Part shown: in pieces, positions 1 through 8,572 of the stretch
How the letters are laid out: every line of letters starts with the position of its first letter
How positions within the stretch are numbered: position 1 is the stretch's first letter
Source: Terrisporobacter mayombei
Lineage (GTDB): Bacteria; Bacillota; Clostridia; Peptostreptococcales; Peptostreptococcaceae
Assembly: GCF_014333445.1 (NCBI RefSeq)
Contig: NZ_JACRYU010000014.1
Coordinates: forward strand, 62,001-126,000
Direction: 5' to 3'
DNA length: 64,000 nt
The notes under the pieces: model-generated
Seen by the model: the letters and a program-made list of their open reading frames with translations, nothing else
What the model was told of the DNA's origin: nothing
Databases searched by the model: none
Program-made: the position numbers and the translations under genes

Positions 1-1
1 T

Positions 2-328
2 ATTAAATCAGATTTAAATCCTAAAATAAATATAAACGATATCAATATAAGCAGTGATTATAAAGATGGAATATATGAAGGTACTGGCTATGGATACAGA
101 CCAGATCTTAAAGTTCTAGTGACGATAAAAGATGGATTAATAAAGGATATCTCAATAGTTAGTCATAATGAAGTAGGAGAAAAATTTTATAAACCAGCTT
201 TTGACTATATTCCTAAAAAAATAATAGATAAACAAACATATGATATTGATGCAGTAAGTGGTTCAACTTATTCTTCAAATGGTGTTATAGATGCTGTGAA
301 AAATGCCTTATCTAAAGCTAAAAAATAA
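2..328 (+). CDS. FMN-binding domain protein, C-terminal part
   Basis: This reading frame is open from the left edge of the window, so only the C-terminal ~108 residues are present. They contain a GxYxGxGxGY-like strand followed by DGLIKDI and, near the end, DAVSGSTYSS, which matches the flavinylation-type motif (S/T-G-A/S-T-x-S) of the FMN_bind family (RnfG/NqrC-like, often extracytoplasmic electron-transfer proteins). The protein ends with a Lys-rich tail and a stop, and a strong terminator follows. The N-terminus, any signal peptide and the operon partners lie outside the window, so the redox partner is unknown. Confidence 0.75.
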   Translation: MKSDLNPKININDINISSDYKDGIYEGTGYGYRPDLKVLVTIKDGLIKDISIVSHNEVGEKFYKPAFDYIPKKIIDKQTYDIDAVSGSTYSSNGVIDAVKNALSKAKK

Positions 329-380
329 CCGTATATAAATTAAAGCTATATTATCAGGATTAATTTATTCTTTAATTATA

Positions 381-416
381 AAAGATGCTTGGTGTTAACA
401 CACCAAGCATCTTTTA
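381..416 (+). terminator. Intrinsic terminator after the FMN-binding gene
   Basis: A perfect 15-bp stem (381-395 with 400-414) and a 4-nt loop are followed by a T-run, about 50 bases behind the stop codon. Confidence 0.85.
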
Positions 417-418
417 GT

Positions 419-830
419 TGTATGATTATTATATAATATTTTAACCTAAAATAAACTATAATTCTCTAATAAAACCGTACTCCGTTACTTAGGATACTGT
501 TCACTACTATTTATCCTAAACATTATAATCATTTATCTCATTTATATTTAAATCTACATTTATCTTATTTATTTTATCCTATTTTTATGATTGTGTGCTA
601 AAAGACAAAATAAAAGGAACTACTGAACCATAACATCTAACAATTCCAACTATTCTAGGTTTCAATGTTTATCTAAGTTTTATAATCTAGTCATATTGAA
701 ATAAAAGTAAACACTAATATTTTAGTAATCACTTGAGATTTTTTTCTACATTTTACATGTGTCCTCTTTTTTATATTAGTTGTAATTAATATCGTAAACT
801 AAGAAAAATAAATGGAAATATTATGTAGTA
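419..830. other. AT-rich intergenic stretch, no gene seen
   Basis: I see no start codon with a ribosome binding site and a sustained reading frame on either strand. Short open stretches of hydrophobic codons on the minus strand (about 595-665) could be decayed coding DNA, but they are too short and broken to assign. Confidence 0.4.
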
Positions 831-1127
831 CTAAGCAAATATAGCTAAAATTATAAACGTCATTATAAATATAGTACAAGCAGGTGGATCTATATGACTA
901 TCACAATAACTATTAAATGTCTTAGTAAAAAAGTCTCCTAATAGTGAACATAAAATAGCAACTATTATTCCTACTGTAGGATTTCCTGACAGTACAAATG
1001 CATTTGCAGCTGGCAAAGTTATATGATGAGTTGTTGGTACCACCGTTCCAAATTGCGCAAATATTAAAGTTATTGCACTAATAGCAAAGCATAGTGATGG
1101 AATAAACTTTTTGGTAATGTATTTTCA
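831..1127 (-). pseudogene. Membrane protein fragment (C-terminal part)
   Basis: An open frame runs from a TGA at about 1127 to the stop at 831, about 98 codons, with no ATG and no ribosome binding site at a sensible place. The translation is strongly hydrophobic with at least two membrane segments and the phrases VPTTHHITLPAANAF and SHIDPPACTIF. This looks like the conserved C-terminal half of a multi-spanning membrane protein whose N-terminal half is gone. A GTG at 1043 could in principle start a 70-residue product. I do not recognise a named function. It abuts an IS66 transposase scrap in another frame, so a transposition-related truncation is likely. Confidence 0.45.
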
Positions 1128-1180
1128 ACTTTGTTATACCCTGTATATCCATCAGTTTGAAGATATCTAAAATAATCACC
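1118..1180 (-). pseudogene. IS66-family transposase remnant
   Basis: About 20 codons on the minus strand read DYFRYLQTDGYTGYNKVEN. This matches the DDE-region signature of IS66 TnpC transposases (Y-L-Q-T-D-G-Y-x-G-Y, with the second catalytic Asp). Nothing upstream or downstream continues the transposase, so this is a scrap of a former insertion element lying at the edge of the next gene block. Confidence 0.6.
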
Positions 1181-1185
1181 TAAGA

Positions 1186-1218
1186 ATGCTGTCTACACTT
1201 CACATACAGACAGCATTT
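1186..1218 (-). terminator. Terminator of the two-component operon
   Basis: The inverted repeat AATGCTGTCT / AGACAGCATT with a 13-nt loop lies just behind the stop codon at 1226. Confidence 0.6.
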
Positions 1219-1225
1219 ATAATCA

Positions 1226-1798
1226 TTATTGATGCAACAATTTATTTCCCTTTTCACATATTTTATAAATTTCATCATATTTTTCTTCTATTAGTTGTAT
1301 TACCTTCTCTGTTTGCTTTTTTACCGTTTTTTTATACACAAAATATGGGATTATCCAGCCAATGAAACCTGGTATTGCAAGCAAAATACACAAAACAATA
1401 TGTGGTGGCTGTGCCGTTACAGCAAAAACTGAACCTGCCATAAATGAGGTTCCCAAAATTACGATAACAAGCGCGTATATAGTTGCCGCAGAAGTTTTTG
1501 ATTTTTCTAATTCTTCTATTTCATTTACACACGCTTCAAAATTCCTCTGAAGTCTGGTAAGTTCCATTTTATTAGAAATCTTTCGGTTTCGTTTCAATCG
1601 TATTACGATTTTCTTCTGGTATGGTGAAGGGATATTCTTCACTGGATTTTCATAAATATTTCCATTTAATTTTTCATCCAGCTCCCATCCGAAATTTTCA
1701 TATGCATCAAAAATAAATGAAGCTTTACTACTCTCGGCAATCACTTCTTTGTATTCATACCCGACAAATTCTTTCTGATTTTTTTCTATTTTATCCAT
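1226..1798 (-). CDS. Small membrane protein of the sensor-kinase operon
   Basis: This is a 190-residue protein starting at the ATG that overlaps the kinase stop codon (TAATG); a GGAGG lies 9 bases ahead. An ATG at 1807 is possible but sits directly on the ribosome binding site. The N-terminal ~85 residues are charged and soluble. Two hydrophobic segments follow (about residues 105-125 and 130-155), then a charged helix. I do not recognise a named family with certainty. Co-translation with the histidine kinase and response regulator suggests it is an accessory or output protein of that signalling system. Its base use is richer in G+C than the chromosomal genes further right, like its operon partners. 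Confidence 0.7.
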   Translation of the reverse strand: MDKIEKNQKEFVGYEYKEVIAESSKASFIFDAYENFGWELDEKLNGNIYENPVKNIPSPYQKKIVIRLKRNRKISNKMELTRLQRNFEACVNEIEELEKSKTSAATIYALVIVILGTSFMAGSVFAVTAQPPHIVLCILLAIPGFIGWIIPYFVYKKTVKKQTEKVIQLIEEKYDEIYKICEKGNKLLHQ

Positions 1799-2892
1799 TA
1801 TTGCCATCCTCCACTCACATTATTAGCAGTATCAGCTGAAGGTAATGTAATGGTAAAGGTACTTCCCTTTCCCTCCTCACTAGAAACATGAATCTCTACA
1901 TCCAAGAGCTCTATTACCCTCTTTACCATAGCCAGCCCAAGACCATTTCCTTCTTTTGAATGGGATGTATCTCCTTGATAAAACTTATCAAATATATGTT
2001 TCACGCTTTCGCTACTCATACCGCATCCTGTATCTGAAACTGACACCTGAATTTCATTATTCTTTGATATCTGTCTAATGGCAACAGTTCCACCTGGTTC
2101 TGTGAACTTAATCGCATTGGACAGCAGATTGTTCCATACCAGTTCCAAAAGACTTTCATCAGCTCTTACCATAGCCACATCTTCCATCTCTATTTCTAAC
2201 TCAATTTCCTTTTCTTCCCATGCATCTTCAAACAAAATTGCACACTCACATAACTGTCTGCATACATCATAGGCTTCCACTTCCGGAGTAATTGTCTGAT
2301 TTTCCAACTTATTTAATTTTAAAATATTGCTGATTAAATTGGATAATCTTACAGAGGCATCTATGATCGACTGTGCATATTCTTTTCTTTGTTCCTCTGT
2401 AATTTTATCCATCTTAATCAATTCCGCATAGTTTTTGATGATTGCAATCGGTGTCTTCATTTCATGGGATACATTAGACACGAAATCCGTTTTTAATGTT
2501 TCAATACTTCCCAATTCTTCTACCATTTTATTAAAATCCAAAATCATACCATCTAGATAATCCAATTTATCAGAAGTATTTAGTGTGGGAATATACACCG
2601 AAAAATCACCATTTGCTACTATTCTTGTAGCTTTTGCCAGATTTTGCATAGGCTCCTCATAAGTAGCCATTATCTTTCTTCTTGTAAACAAAGTAAGTCC
2701 TACAGCAACAACTACCCAATATGCCACCGGTACAATAACCTGAATTACCTTGCTCCAATTTTCCCTATTTGAAAGTATAATAAGACCTGTATGGACACCA
2801 CACATCAGCAAAAGAACTATGAGATAGGTAACAAAAAGAGAGGCTGGAAAACGGCTTTTCTTTACCCTTCTATAACCATTGCCTTTTCTCAT
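1798..2892 (-). CDS. Two-component sensor histidine kinase
   Basis: The 364-residue membrane kinase has two transmembrane segments (about residues 19-40 and 51-70) with almost no extracellular loop, a HAMP-like linker, a HisKA domain with the phospho-accepting His in VSHEMKTP (residue 143), and a HATPase_c domain with the N box (NNLLSNAIKF, ~254), G1 (DTGCGM, ~287) and G2 (GNGLGLA, ~315). The short sensor part is typical of intramembrane-sensing kinases that react to cell-envelope stress or antimicrobials, but the signal cannot be read from the sequence. It overlaps the response regulator by 4 bases (ATGA), so the two are translationally coupled. The G+C-richer composition suggests acquisition together with its neighbours. 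Confidence 0.9.
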   Translation of the reverse strand: MRKGNGYRRVKKSRFPASLFVTYLIVLLLMCGVHTGLIILSNRENWSKVIQVIVPVAYWVVVAVGLTLFTRRKIMATYEEPMQNLAKATRIVANGDFSVYIPTLNTSDKLDYLDGMILDFNKMVEELGSIETLKTDFVSNVSHEMKTPIAIIKNYAELIKMDKITEEQRKEYAQSIIDASVRLSNLISNILKLNKLENQTITPEVEAYDVCRQLCECAILFEDAWEEKEIELEIEMEDVAMVRADESLLELVWNNLLSNAIKFTEPGGTVAIRQISKNNEIQVSVSDTGCGMSSESVKHIFDKFYQGDTSHSKEGNGLGLAMVKRVIELLDVEIHVSSEEGKGSTFTITLPSADTANNVSGGWQ

Positions 2893-3560
2893 AATAGCAC
2901 CACCTTGTATCCAAGTCCCCTCACCGTTACAATTTTAAAACCATCGCAATCCGATAACTTATCTCGAAGTTTCGTCACATAGACATCTACTGCTCGTAGG
3001 TTGGTAGCACTATCCACACCCCAGAACTCATCCATAAGCTGAGCCCTAGAGAATGTTTTTTTCGGATAAGAAAGCATTTTATAAATAATATTAAATTCCC
3101 TTGTCGTAAGGTTTACTTCCTCTCCGTCAATTTCTGCACTCATTCCGTCCGCATCTAACTCCAAATTCCCAATAGTCAGTTTTCGTTCCATTTCGATATT
3201 TGCCCTGCGAAGCAATGCCCTTACACGCAGCAACAGTTCATCCAATTCTACTGGTTTTACCATATAATCATCAATTCCAACTTGGAATCCTTTTTTCTTA
3301 GACGGCAAATCATCTTTCGCTGACATAAATAAAATTGGAATTGTTTTGTTTACCTGTCTCACTGTTTCTGCAAACTCAAATCCATCAATCTCCGGCATCA
3401 TAATGTCTGAAATAATCAATTCATAAATATGGTTATACATTTCACTATATGCCTCTTTTGCATTCAGGCACCCTTTTGCATGAAATCCACTATCATTCAG
3501 ATAGGTACATACAATCTGATTTAATTTAATATCATCTTCTACTACCAATATATTTATCAT
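2889..3560 (-). CDS. OmpR/PhoB-family response regulator
   Basis: This ~223-residue regulator has an N-terminal receiver domain (acidic pair at residues 9-10, phospho-acceptor Asp52 in ISDIMMP, conserved Lys in MSAKDD) and a C-terminal winged-helix DNA-binding domain ending VRGLGYKV. I place the start at the ATG of MINILVVEDD, preceded by AAGGAT. The frame stays open upstream to 3638, but those codons do not belong to the receiver fold. It is transcribed first in a three-gene operon with its cognate kinase and a membrane protein. Target genes are unknown. Confidence 0.9.
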   Translation of the reverse strand: MINILVVEDDIKLNQIVCTYLNDSGFHAKGCLNAKEAYSEMYNHIYELIISDIMMPEIDGFEFAETVRQVNKTIPILFMSAKDDLPSKKKGFQVGIDDYMVKPVELDELLLRVRALLRRANIEMERKLTIGNLELDADGMSAEIDGEEVNLTTREFNIIYKMLSYPKKTFSRAQLMDEFWGVDSATNLRAVDVYVTKLRDKLSDCDGFKIVTVRGLGYKVVLL

Positions 3561-3647
3561 TTTTGCTTCATCCTTATCACTGTAAAATTTATCTTTTAAT
3601 TTTTCATACAAACAGATTTCATGAATTCCTGTTGTCAAAATTATAAG

Positions 3648-3782
3648 TCACACTGCTATTAATGTAATTCCATTCATAAATATTTTCATTTCTTTCGACA
3701 GCCCAAAAGAAGCACGCATTGCAGTCTGTAATGATAAAATACAAACATACGCATCAATATATCTAATATTACGAATTGCCAT
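3648..3782 (-). pseudogene. Possible membrane-protein fragment
   Basis: A 44-codon frame (MAIRNIRYIDAYVCILSLQT...) lies directly ahead of the response regulator and has the composition of that block. It looks like an internal piece of a membrane protein with both ends missing, and no convincing ribosome binding site precedes it. It may be debris from the acquisition of the two-component block or a chance frame. Confidence 0.25.
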
Positions 3783-3901
3783 AAGCAGTAGTGATTTCAA
3801 TTTTTATGCTTTTATCATATTGATTATATAAATCCTAATTTTATAAAAAGTATATACCGATAGTACATATGTTGTAAATCCTGAATACTACCTTCCCTCT
3901 G

Positions 3902-4150
3902 CTAGGATAATGAATTATATGAATTCTTTTCTCTTTCTGCTGCACTCGCTTCTTCTCTCTCCTGCTGTTCTTTTGCAAGTCTTTCTTTTGCTTCTTCTAC
4001 AGACTCTCCTTCTTTTGTCAGAAAGTTATCTACAAACTTGTCTGCAATTTTATTGAATCCGCCAACTACACCATTTTCAATTTTTTTATATCTACCAACT
4101 ACACCTTCCGCAATTTTTTCATTTACTTTTACTAATTTTGATTTTGCCAT
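3902..4150 (-). CDS. Short conserved helical protein, unknown function
   Basis: This 82-residue protein is preceded by AGGAGG 6 bases before the ATG. It is highly charged and predicted helical, with an internal repeat of the type G-V-V-G-x-Y/F-x-K-I (residues ~16-38) and a long Glu/Lys-rich C-terminal helix (KERLAKEQQEREEA), probably a coiled coil. There is no signal peptide or membrane segment. Small proteins with this repeat occur in many clostridia next to transport or signalling genes, but I know of no established function. It stands alone between the two-component operon and the epimerase. Confidence 0.6.
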   Translation of the reverse strand: MAKSKLVKVNEKIAEGVVGRYKKIENGVVGGFNKIADKFVDNFLTKEGESVEEAKERLAKEQQEREEASAAEREKNSYNSLS

Positions 4151-4261
4151 ATTTGTTAACCTCCTTAAATTTGTTTCATTTAATGATATAATAGTACTAA
4201 TCCATTATTTAAGTAATGTTTGACTTTTGTTTACAAAATATTAATTCATCAATTTTTATCT

Positions 4262-5290
4262 TTAATTTGTTGCAATTGCAATTTTCCCTTCCTGCTTCAA
4301 CCAAACTGCTTCATCATGCAATGTTTCTTCATAGGAACGTGTCTTATAACCAAGTTCTGTTCTAGCCTTAGAGTAGTCAAAGCTATTATTTCTTTGCAAG
4401 TTATATACAGAGAATGTTGTCATCATCGGTTTTGTTCCTTTTTTAGCAGCTTGTTTTTCCATAATTTTTGCTAAAAATTTTGCGATGCTAAGTGGAATAT
4501 AAACACGAATTGATTTACATCCCAAATCTTTATTTAACATTGTACACATTTCTTTTAAAGTCACTTCCTCATTTGCAAGGATATAACACTCGCCTTTACG
4601 TCCCTTGTCTGCTGCTGCGATACAGCCATCTGCCAAATCACGAACATCACACAGGTTAAAAGACCCCTGCATACCCACTGGCATTTCACCGTTAATAATT
4701 TGGATGATCGTTCCTGTCGTTTCACCAACTGCATAATCATTCGGCCCCAAAATTCCACTTGGATGAACCACACACGCATTTAATCCACGATTTTTTACTG
4801 CATTCAATACTTCCTTTGTTGCCATCGCTTTTGTACGGCTGTACCATCCAACCACTTTATCCGGATCAAATTCATTCACTTCTTTAATACGCTCTCCCTT
4901 AGGTAGTTCTGGAATCGCTCCTGTGGAACTTACATATACCATTTTCTCGCACTCTTCGTGTTCCATGCATTTTTCAATCATATTTTTTGTTCCTCCAACA
5001 TTCACATCTACCAACTTCTGATTAAATTCTGGATTTACTGTAACCATGCTTGCCACATGAAGAACAATTGTTTTTATTCCCTTTTGCACTGTAAAAAATG
5101 GTTCTAACGAATCAAAGTTACACAGATCCCCTTCTATCACTTCAACTTCTTTCGGAATATACTTTATTGCCGGATCATTTGGCAATACAAGTACCCTGAC
5201 CTTTTCTCCTCTTTCTAAAAGTTGTCTGCAAACATTACTTCCTAAAAATCCCGCTGCACCTGTTACTAAATATAATGTATTACTCATCAT
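4262..5290 (-). CDS. NAD(P)-dependent epimerase/dehydratase (extended SDR)
   Basis: This 342-residue extended short-chain dehydrogenase/reductase has the Rossmann signature TGAAGFLG (residues 10-17), the acidic GDL motif (~54-56), a catalytic Tyr-x3-Lys pair at Tyr150/Lys154 (YSRTK) with an upstream Ser in VSSTGA, and a C-terminal substrate-binding half. It resembles the dihydroflavonol-reductase/NAD-dependent epimerase subgroup. The substrate cannot be deduced and no sugar or secondary-metabolite pathway genes are nearby. A leading double Met makes the exact start uncertain by one residue. Composition groups it with the G+C-richer block to its left. Confidence 0.85.
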   Translation of the reverse strand: MMSNTLYLVTGAAGFLGSNVCRQLLERGEKVRVLVLPNDPAIKYIPKEVEVIEGDLCNFDSLEPFFTVQKGIKTIVLHVASMVTVNPEFNQKLVDVNVGGTKNMIEKCMEHEECEKMVYVSSTGAIPELPKGERIKEVNEFDPDKVVGWYSRTKAMATKEVLNAVKNRGLNACVVHPSGILGPNDYAVGETTGTIIQIINGEMPVGMQGSFNLCDVRDLADGCIAAADKGRKGECYILANEEVTLKEMCTMLNKDLGCKSIRVYIPLSIAKFLAKIMEKQAAKKGTKPMMTTFSVYNLQRNNSFDYSKARTELGYKTRSYEETLHDEAVWLKQEGKIAIATN

Positions 5291-5399
5291 TTTCTGCCCC
5301 TTTATATCATAATTATTTGTTCTTTATTATGACTAAAGAATATATTTTAATTGTTTTTTCTTTATTTAAAAATTGTTTAAGAATTGTTAATTTAAAATA

Positions 5400-5433
5400 A
5401 AAAACACATCGACAAAATTGTCAATGTGTTTTT
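5400..5433. terminator. Hairpin terminator beside the outer att-like site
   Basis: The stem AAACACAT-GACAA / TTGTC-ATGTGTTT is flanked by A- and T-runs. It holds the same position relative to the att-like sequence that the ssrA terminator holds at 37186-37218 and 17102-17133, although its sequence is different. Confidence 0.65.
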
Positions 5434-5440
5434 CCTTGAT

Positions 5441-5475
5441 TTAAATGGCGGAGATGATTCAAATAAATCATACCC
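5441..5475. other. Diverged ssrA-3'-end-like att site (copy C)
   Basis: The sequence TTAAATGGCGGAGATGA matches TTGAATGGTGGAGATGA, the last bases of ssrA at 37241-37257 and of the copy at 17156-17172, with two differences. The following bases (TTC...AATC....CAC.ATTTA) match the sequence behind the 17161 copy better than ssrA itself. I read it as the outermost, oldest attachment-site remnant of stacked insertions into ssrA. Confidence 0.55.
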
Positions 5476-5493
5476 ACGATTTATATTATAATA

Positions 5494-6846
5494 TTATCTT
5501 AATTCTGGCCAGTATCCTTTATTAACTTCTATCATATCATCTAAAATAGCTTTAGCAACACTCATACTTGGAACAGTTTTATTTAATGTAAATGCTTGTA
5601 ATGCTTTTTCATAGCTATTTTCAATACATGCTTCTACTATTAATTTTTCACTGTTAAGTTGTTGCATCATTAATCCTTGTTGGAATAGAGGTATTGGACC
5701 TCTAGCTATAACTTCTGGACCATCTTTTCCTATGTATGCTGGAAGTTCTACCATTGCATCATATGGCATGTTTGGTATAGCTCCACGATTTTCAGTTATA
5801 ACTAGGAAACGAGCATGTGTATCATTTTTGATTGCAACTGCTAAATCACTAATCCAGTCTCCATGTGATCCTGCGTAGAATGCTTTTTGTGATATTTCAC
5901 CTGTTTTTAAGTAGTGGTCTACCCCTTCAAATAAGTCTTTTTCACGACTCTCCATAACTTCATTTGCACGAGTACGCTCTATATTTGAATGTTCTACAGT
6001 TTCCTTGCTTAAAAGATAGTATGTTAAGTAAGTGTTTGGTAAGTATTCAGGGAAGCTTTCTAACATTGTGTAGACAGATTTCCAAACATGGTTCCAACTA
6101 CTTACAGCGTGACGATTACCTACACTTTGAGCTTTCTTTATTCTCTCAATATAAGATTCAGGTAGTAATATTTCATGTTTTTTTATGTATTCTTTGATTT
6201 CTCTCATTATATCTCTACCTTTGTAATCTATTGATGTAAACCATCCAAAGTGATTTAAACCAAAGTAGTCATAACGTATATTATGAACATCTTTTATATT
6301 TAATGATTCAGCTATAATATCTATAATGGCTATTGGCATATCACATATATTTATAATTCTTGCATTTGGTCTTAATTTACGGCAAGCTTCTGAAACAATT
6401 GCAGCTGGGTTAGAGTAATTTAATATCCAGTGATCTTTCTTAGCATATTTTTCTACATCATCTATAAGTTTTATCATTGGGTTGATTGTACGTAATCCAT
6501 ATGCCATACCTCCGCAACCACAAGTTTCTTGACCTACACATCCATGTTTTAATGGTATTTTTTCATCTTGCTCACGCATTTCGTACTTACCAACACGCAT
6601 TTGTGCAAATATGAATGTAGCATCTGTATAAGCTTCTTCCACATCATTTGTTACAGTTAATTTAACATCTGTTTTAACATCTTCTCTTAATATCCATTCA
6701 ACAACAACAGCTACCTTATCTTGACGCTCTTTATCAATATCAAATAAACGAATTTCATCTAATTCTAACTCTTTTGCTCTTTGTGCAATTGACTTAATAA
6801 TACCTGGAGTAAATGTACTTCCTCCACCAACAACAGTAATAATCAT
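5494..6846 (-). CDS. malA: 6-phospho-alpha-glucosidase, GH4 family
   Basis: This 450-residue cytoplasmic enzyme hydrolyses phosphorylated alpha-glucosides (such as maltose-6-phosphate) delivered by the adjacent PTS permease, giving glucose-6-phosphate and a free sugar by the NAD+- and metal-dependent GH4 redox mechanism. The N-terminal dinucleotide motif VVGGGSTFTPG (residues 5-15) is present. The metal ligands appear as Cys168 in NICDMP and His199 in LNHFGWF. The segment CVGQETCGCGG (103-113) is typical of the alpha-glucosidase rather than the beta-glucosidase subgroup. It is the last gene of a four-gene operon (EIIA, antiterminator, EIICB, hydrolase). The symbol could equally be glvA. Confidence 0.88.
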   Translation of the reverse strand: MIITVVGGGSTFTPGIIKSIAQRAKELELDEIRLFDIDKERQDKVAVVVEWILREDVKTDVKLTVTNDVEEAYTDATFIFAQMRVGKYEMREQDEKIPLKHGCVGQETCGCGGMAYGLRTINPMIKLIDDVEKYAKKDHWILNYSNPAAIVSEACRKLRPNARIINICDMPIAIIDIIAESLNIKDVHNIRYDYFGLNHFGWFTSIDYKGRDIMREIKEYIKKHEILLPESYIERIKKAQSVGNRHAVSSWNHVWKSVYTMLESFPEYLPNTYLTYYLLSKETVEHSNIERTRANEVMESREKDLFEGVDHYLKTGEISQKAFYAGSHGDWISDLAVAIKNDTHARFLVITENRGAIPNMPYDAMVELPAYIGKDGPEVIARGPIPLFQQGLMMQQLNSEKLIVEACIENSYEKALQAFTLNKTVPSMSVAKAILDDMIEVNKGYWPELR

Positions 6847-6894
6847 AATATTTTATCCTCCTCTGTTATATTTATATCTTAATAAAATTTATAT

Positions 6895-8445
6895 TTAGCA
6901 TACCTCTAGATAATCTTCCACTGCACGTCTCACATCTGGTACATGAAGTCCAAAAATTATTTGTATATCTTTTCCTTTTTTAACAATGCCACTATTTGGT
7001 GTTAAGTTAATTACATCTTCATTAATCTTACTTTCATCTTTTACATTAACACGTAATCTAGTGATACAATTTTCTACTGTATTAATATTTTCTTTTCCAC
7101 CTAATCCATTGACTATATTTTCTATATCTTTATCTAAATTAATTTTTTGTGCTTTTTCTTTATCTGTAATAGTACCATCATCTTCACGACCTGGTGTTTT
7201 GTAGTTAAACTTCTTAATTAAGAAACTAAATACTACAAAGTATACAATGATTTGTACAATTCCTAATATCATCATCACTGGCCAATGAGTTTTTTCTACA
7301 CCTACTGTAGTATTCATTATAATTGATACTAATAGATTTCCTCCACAAAATGCTGTAACATCAAATATTTTTAATAAGGCTATAAATAGTCCCGATATAG
7401 CTGCATGTACAACAAATAATAATGGCGCACAGAATACAAACATAAAGTCTAATGGTTCTGTTACAGATGCTAATGCTGCTGTAACTATTAATGGAATAAT
7501 AGCCGCTTTAACTTTTTTCTTATTATGCTTATACGCAGTATGAATAAATGCAGCTCCTATACCTATATAACCAAACATCTTTGTAAATCCAGTTGCCATG
7601 TAGTATATACTATCTGAGAAACGTTCAACTGGTAGATTCATTTCTGTCATAACTATTGCATACGCTCCTGCAACTGTTTGTGAACCAACTTGAAGTACTC
7701 CACCTAAATCAGAAAACTGGAATGGTGTATATATTAAATGGTGTAATCCTGTTGGAACTAATATTCTTTCTAAGAATCCATATAGGAATAAACCAAATGT
7801 ACCTGTATTCTTAATAACATTTGCAAGAGATGCAATTCCTTGTTGAGCTAAAGGCCATACAAAGTTCATAACTACACCGAATAAAATAGACATAAAGAAC
7901 ATACATATAAAACTAAAGTTTGCTCCAGAGTATATCTGTAAAGCTCCTTTAAATGTTTTTTGACTTGTACGATTAAACACGTATCCTGTTATACATCCTA
8001 AAATAATACCACCAAATACACTAGTGTCTACAACTTGAATACCTAAAATAGTAGCCTGCCCAGTTCCTATCAAACCAAGCATTTCACTTCCTTGTGCTAA
8101 CTGATCTAGTGAAGTTAACATAGTATTAGAAGCTGTAAGATATATAAAGTAACTCATAAATCCTATTAATGCGGCTTTATGTTTTTCTTTTTTTGCTAAT
8201 GCTGCTGGGATACCTATAGCAAATATCACTGAAAGGTTATTAATAATAGCCATTACACAGTTATAAATTAAATTTCCAAAGATTTGGATTGGTTCCCATT
8301 TTAAAAATGGAAGTAATCCTACTAACATATCATTTGTAAGTAATACACCTATTACCATTAATATACCTGCACTTGATAGATACATTAACGGTTGAACCAT
8401 TGCTTTTGCAAATGTTTCTAATCCTCCAAGTATTTTTTCTTTCAC
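6895..8445 (-). CDS. PTS alpha-glucoside EIICB permease
   Basis: This 516-residue membrane permease takes up and phosphorylates an alpha-glucoside. The EIIC domain fills residues ~1-415 with about ten hydrophobic segments. The C-terminal EIIB domain carries the phosphorylated Cys in NTVENCITRLRVNV. There is no EIIA domain; the separate EIIA at 9409-9891 supplies the phosphate. Together with the GH4 hydrolase it forms a maltose/alpha-glucoside pathway. The mRNA ahead of it contains an antiterminator/terminator pair, so its expression is induced by substrate. Confidence 0.9.
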   Translation of the reverse strand: MKEKILGGLETFAKAMVQPLMYLSSAGILMVIGVLLTNDMLVGLLPFLKWEPIQIFGNLIYNCVMAIINNLSVIFAIGIPAALAKKEKHKAALIGFMSYFIYLTASNTMLTSLDQLAQGSEMLGLIGTGQATILGIQVVDTSVFGGIILGCITGYVFNRTSQKTFKGALQIYSGANFSFICMFFMSILFGVVMNFVWPLAQQGIASLANVIKNTGTFGLFLYGFLERILVPTGLHHLIYTPFQFSDLGGVLQVGSQTVAGAYAIVMTEMNLPVERFSDSIYYMATGFTKMFGYIGIGAAFIHTAYKHNKKKVKAAIIPLIVTAALASVTEPLDFMFVFCAPLLFVVHAAISGLFIALLKIFDVTAFCGGNLLVSIIMNTTVGVEKTHWPVMMILGIVQIIVYFVVFSFLIKKFNYKTPGREDDGTITDKEKAQKINLDKDIENIVNGLGGKENINTVENCITRLRVNVKDESKINEDVINLTPNSGIVKKGKDIQIIFGLHVPDVRRAVEDYLEVC

Positions 8446-8487
8446 TCCTATACCTCCTCATAAAATTATATATTTTTTATCTTGTGC

Positions 8488-8563
8488 TAAAAAAAAGGAC
8501 CCAAAAAATACATATATAATATGTTAATTTTCTGGGTCTTGCCTGCATTACCAGTCACAATCC
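8488..8563 (-). promoter_or_regulatory. RAT antiterminator and overlapping terminator
   Basis: On the minus strand the positions 8563-8534 read GGATTGTGACTGGTAATGCAG followed by GCAAGACC. This is a canonical ribonucleic antiterminator (RAT) bound by BglG/LicT-type proteins. Its 3' half overlaps a terminator stem (GACCCAGAAAA with TTTTTTGGGTC, then eight T) at 8488-8541. It sits between the antiterminator gene and the permease gene, so binding of the protein would allow transcription of permease and hydrolase. Confidence 0.9.
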
Positions 8564-8572
8564 ATTTTATTT

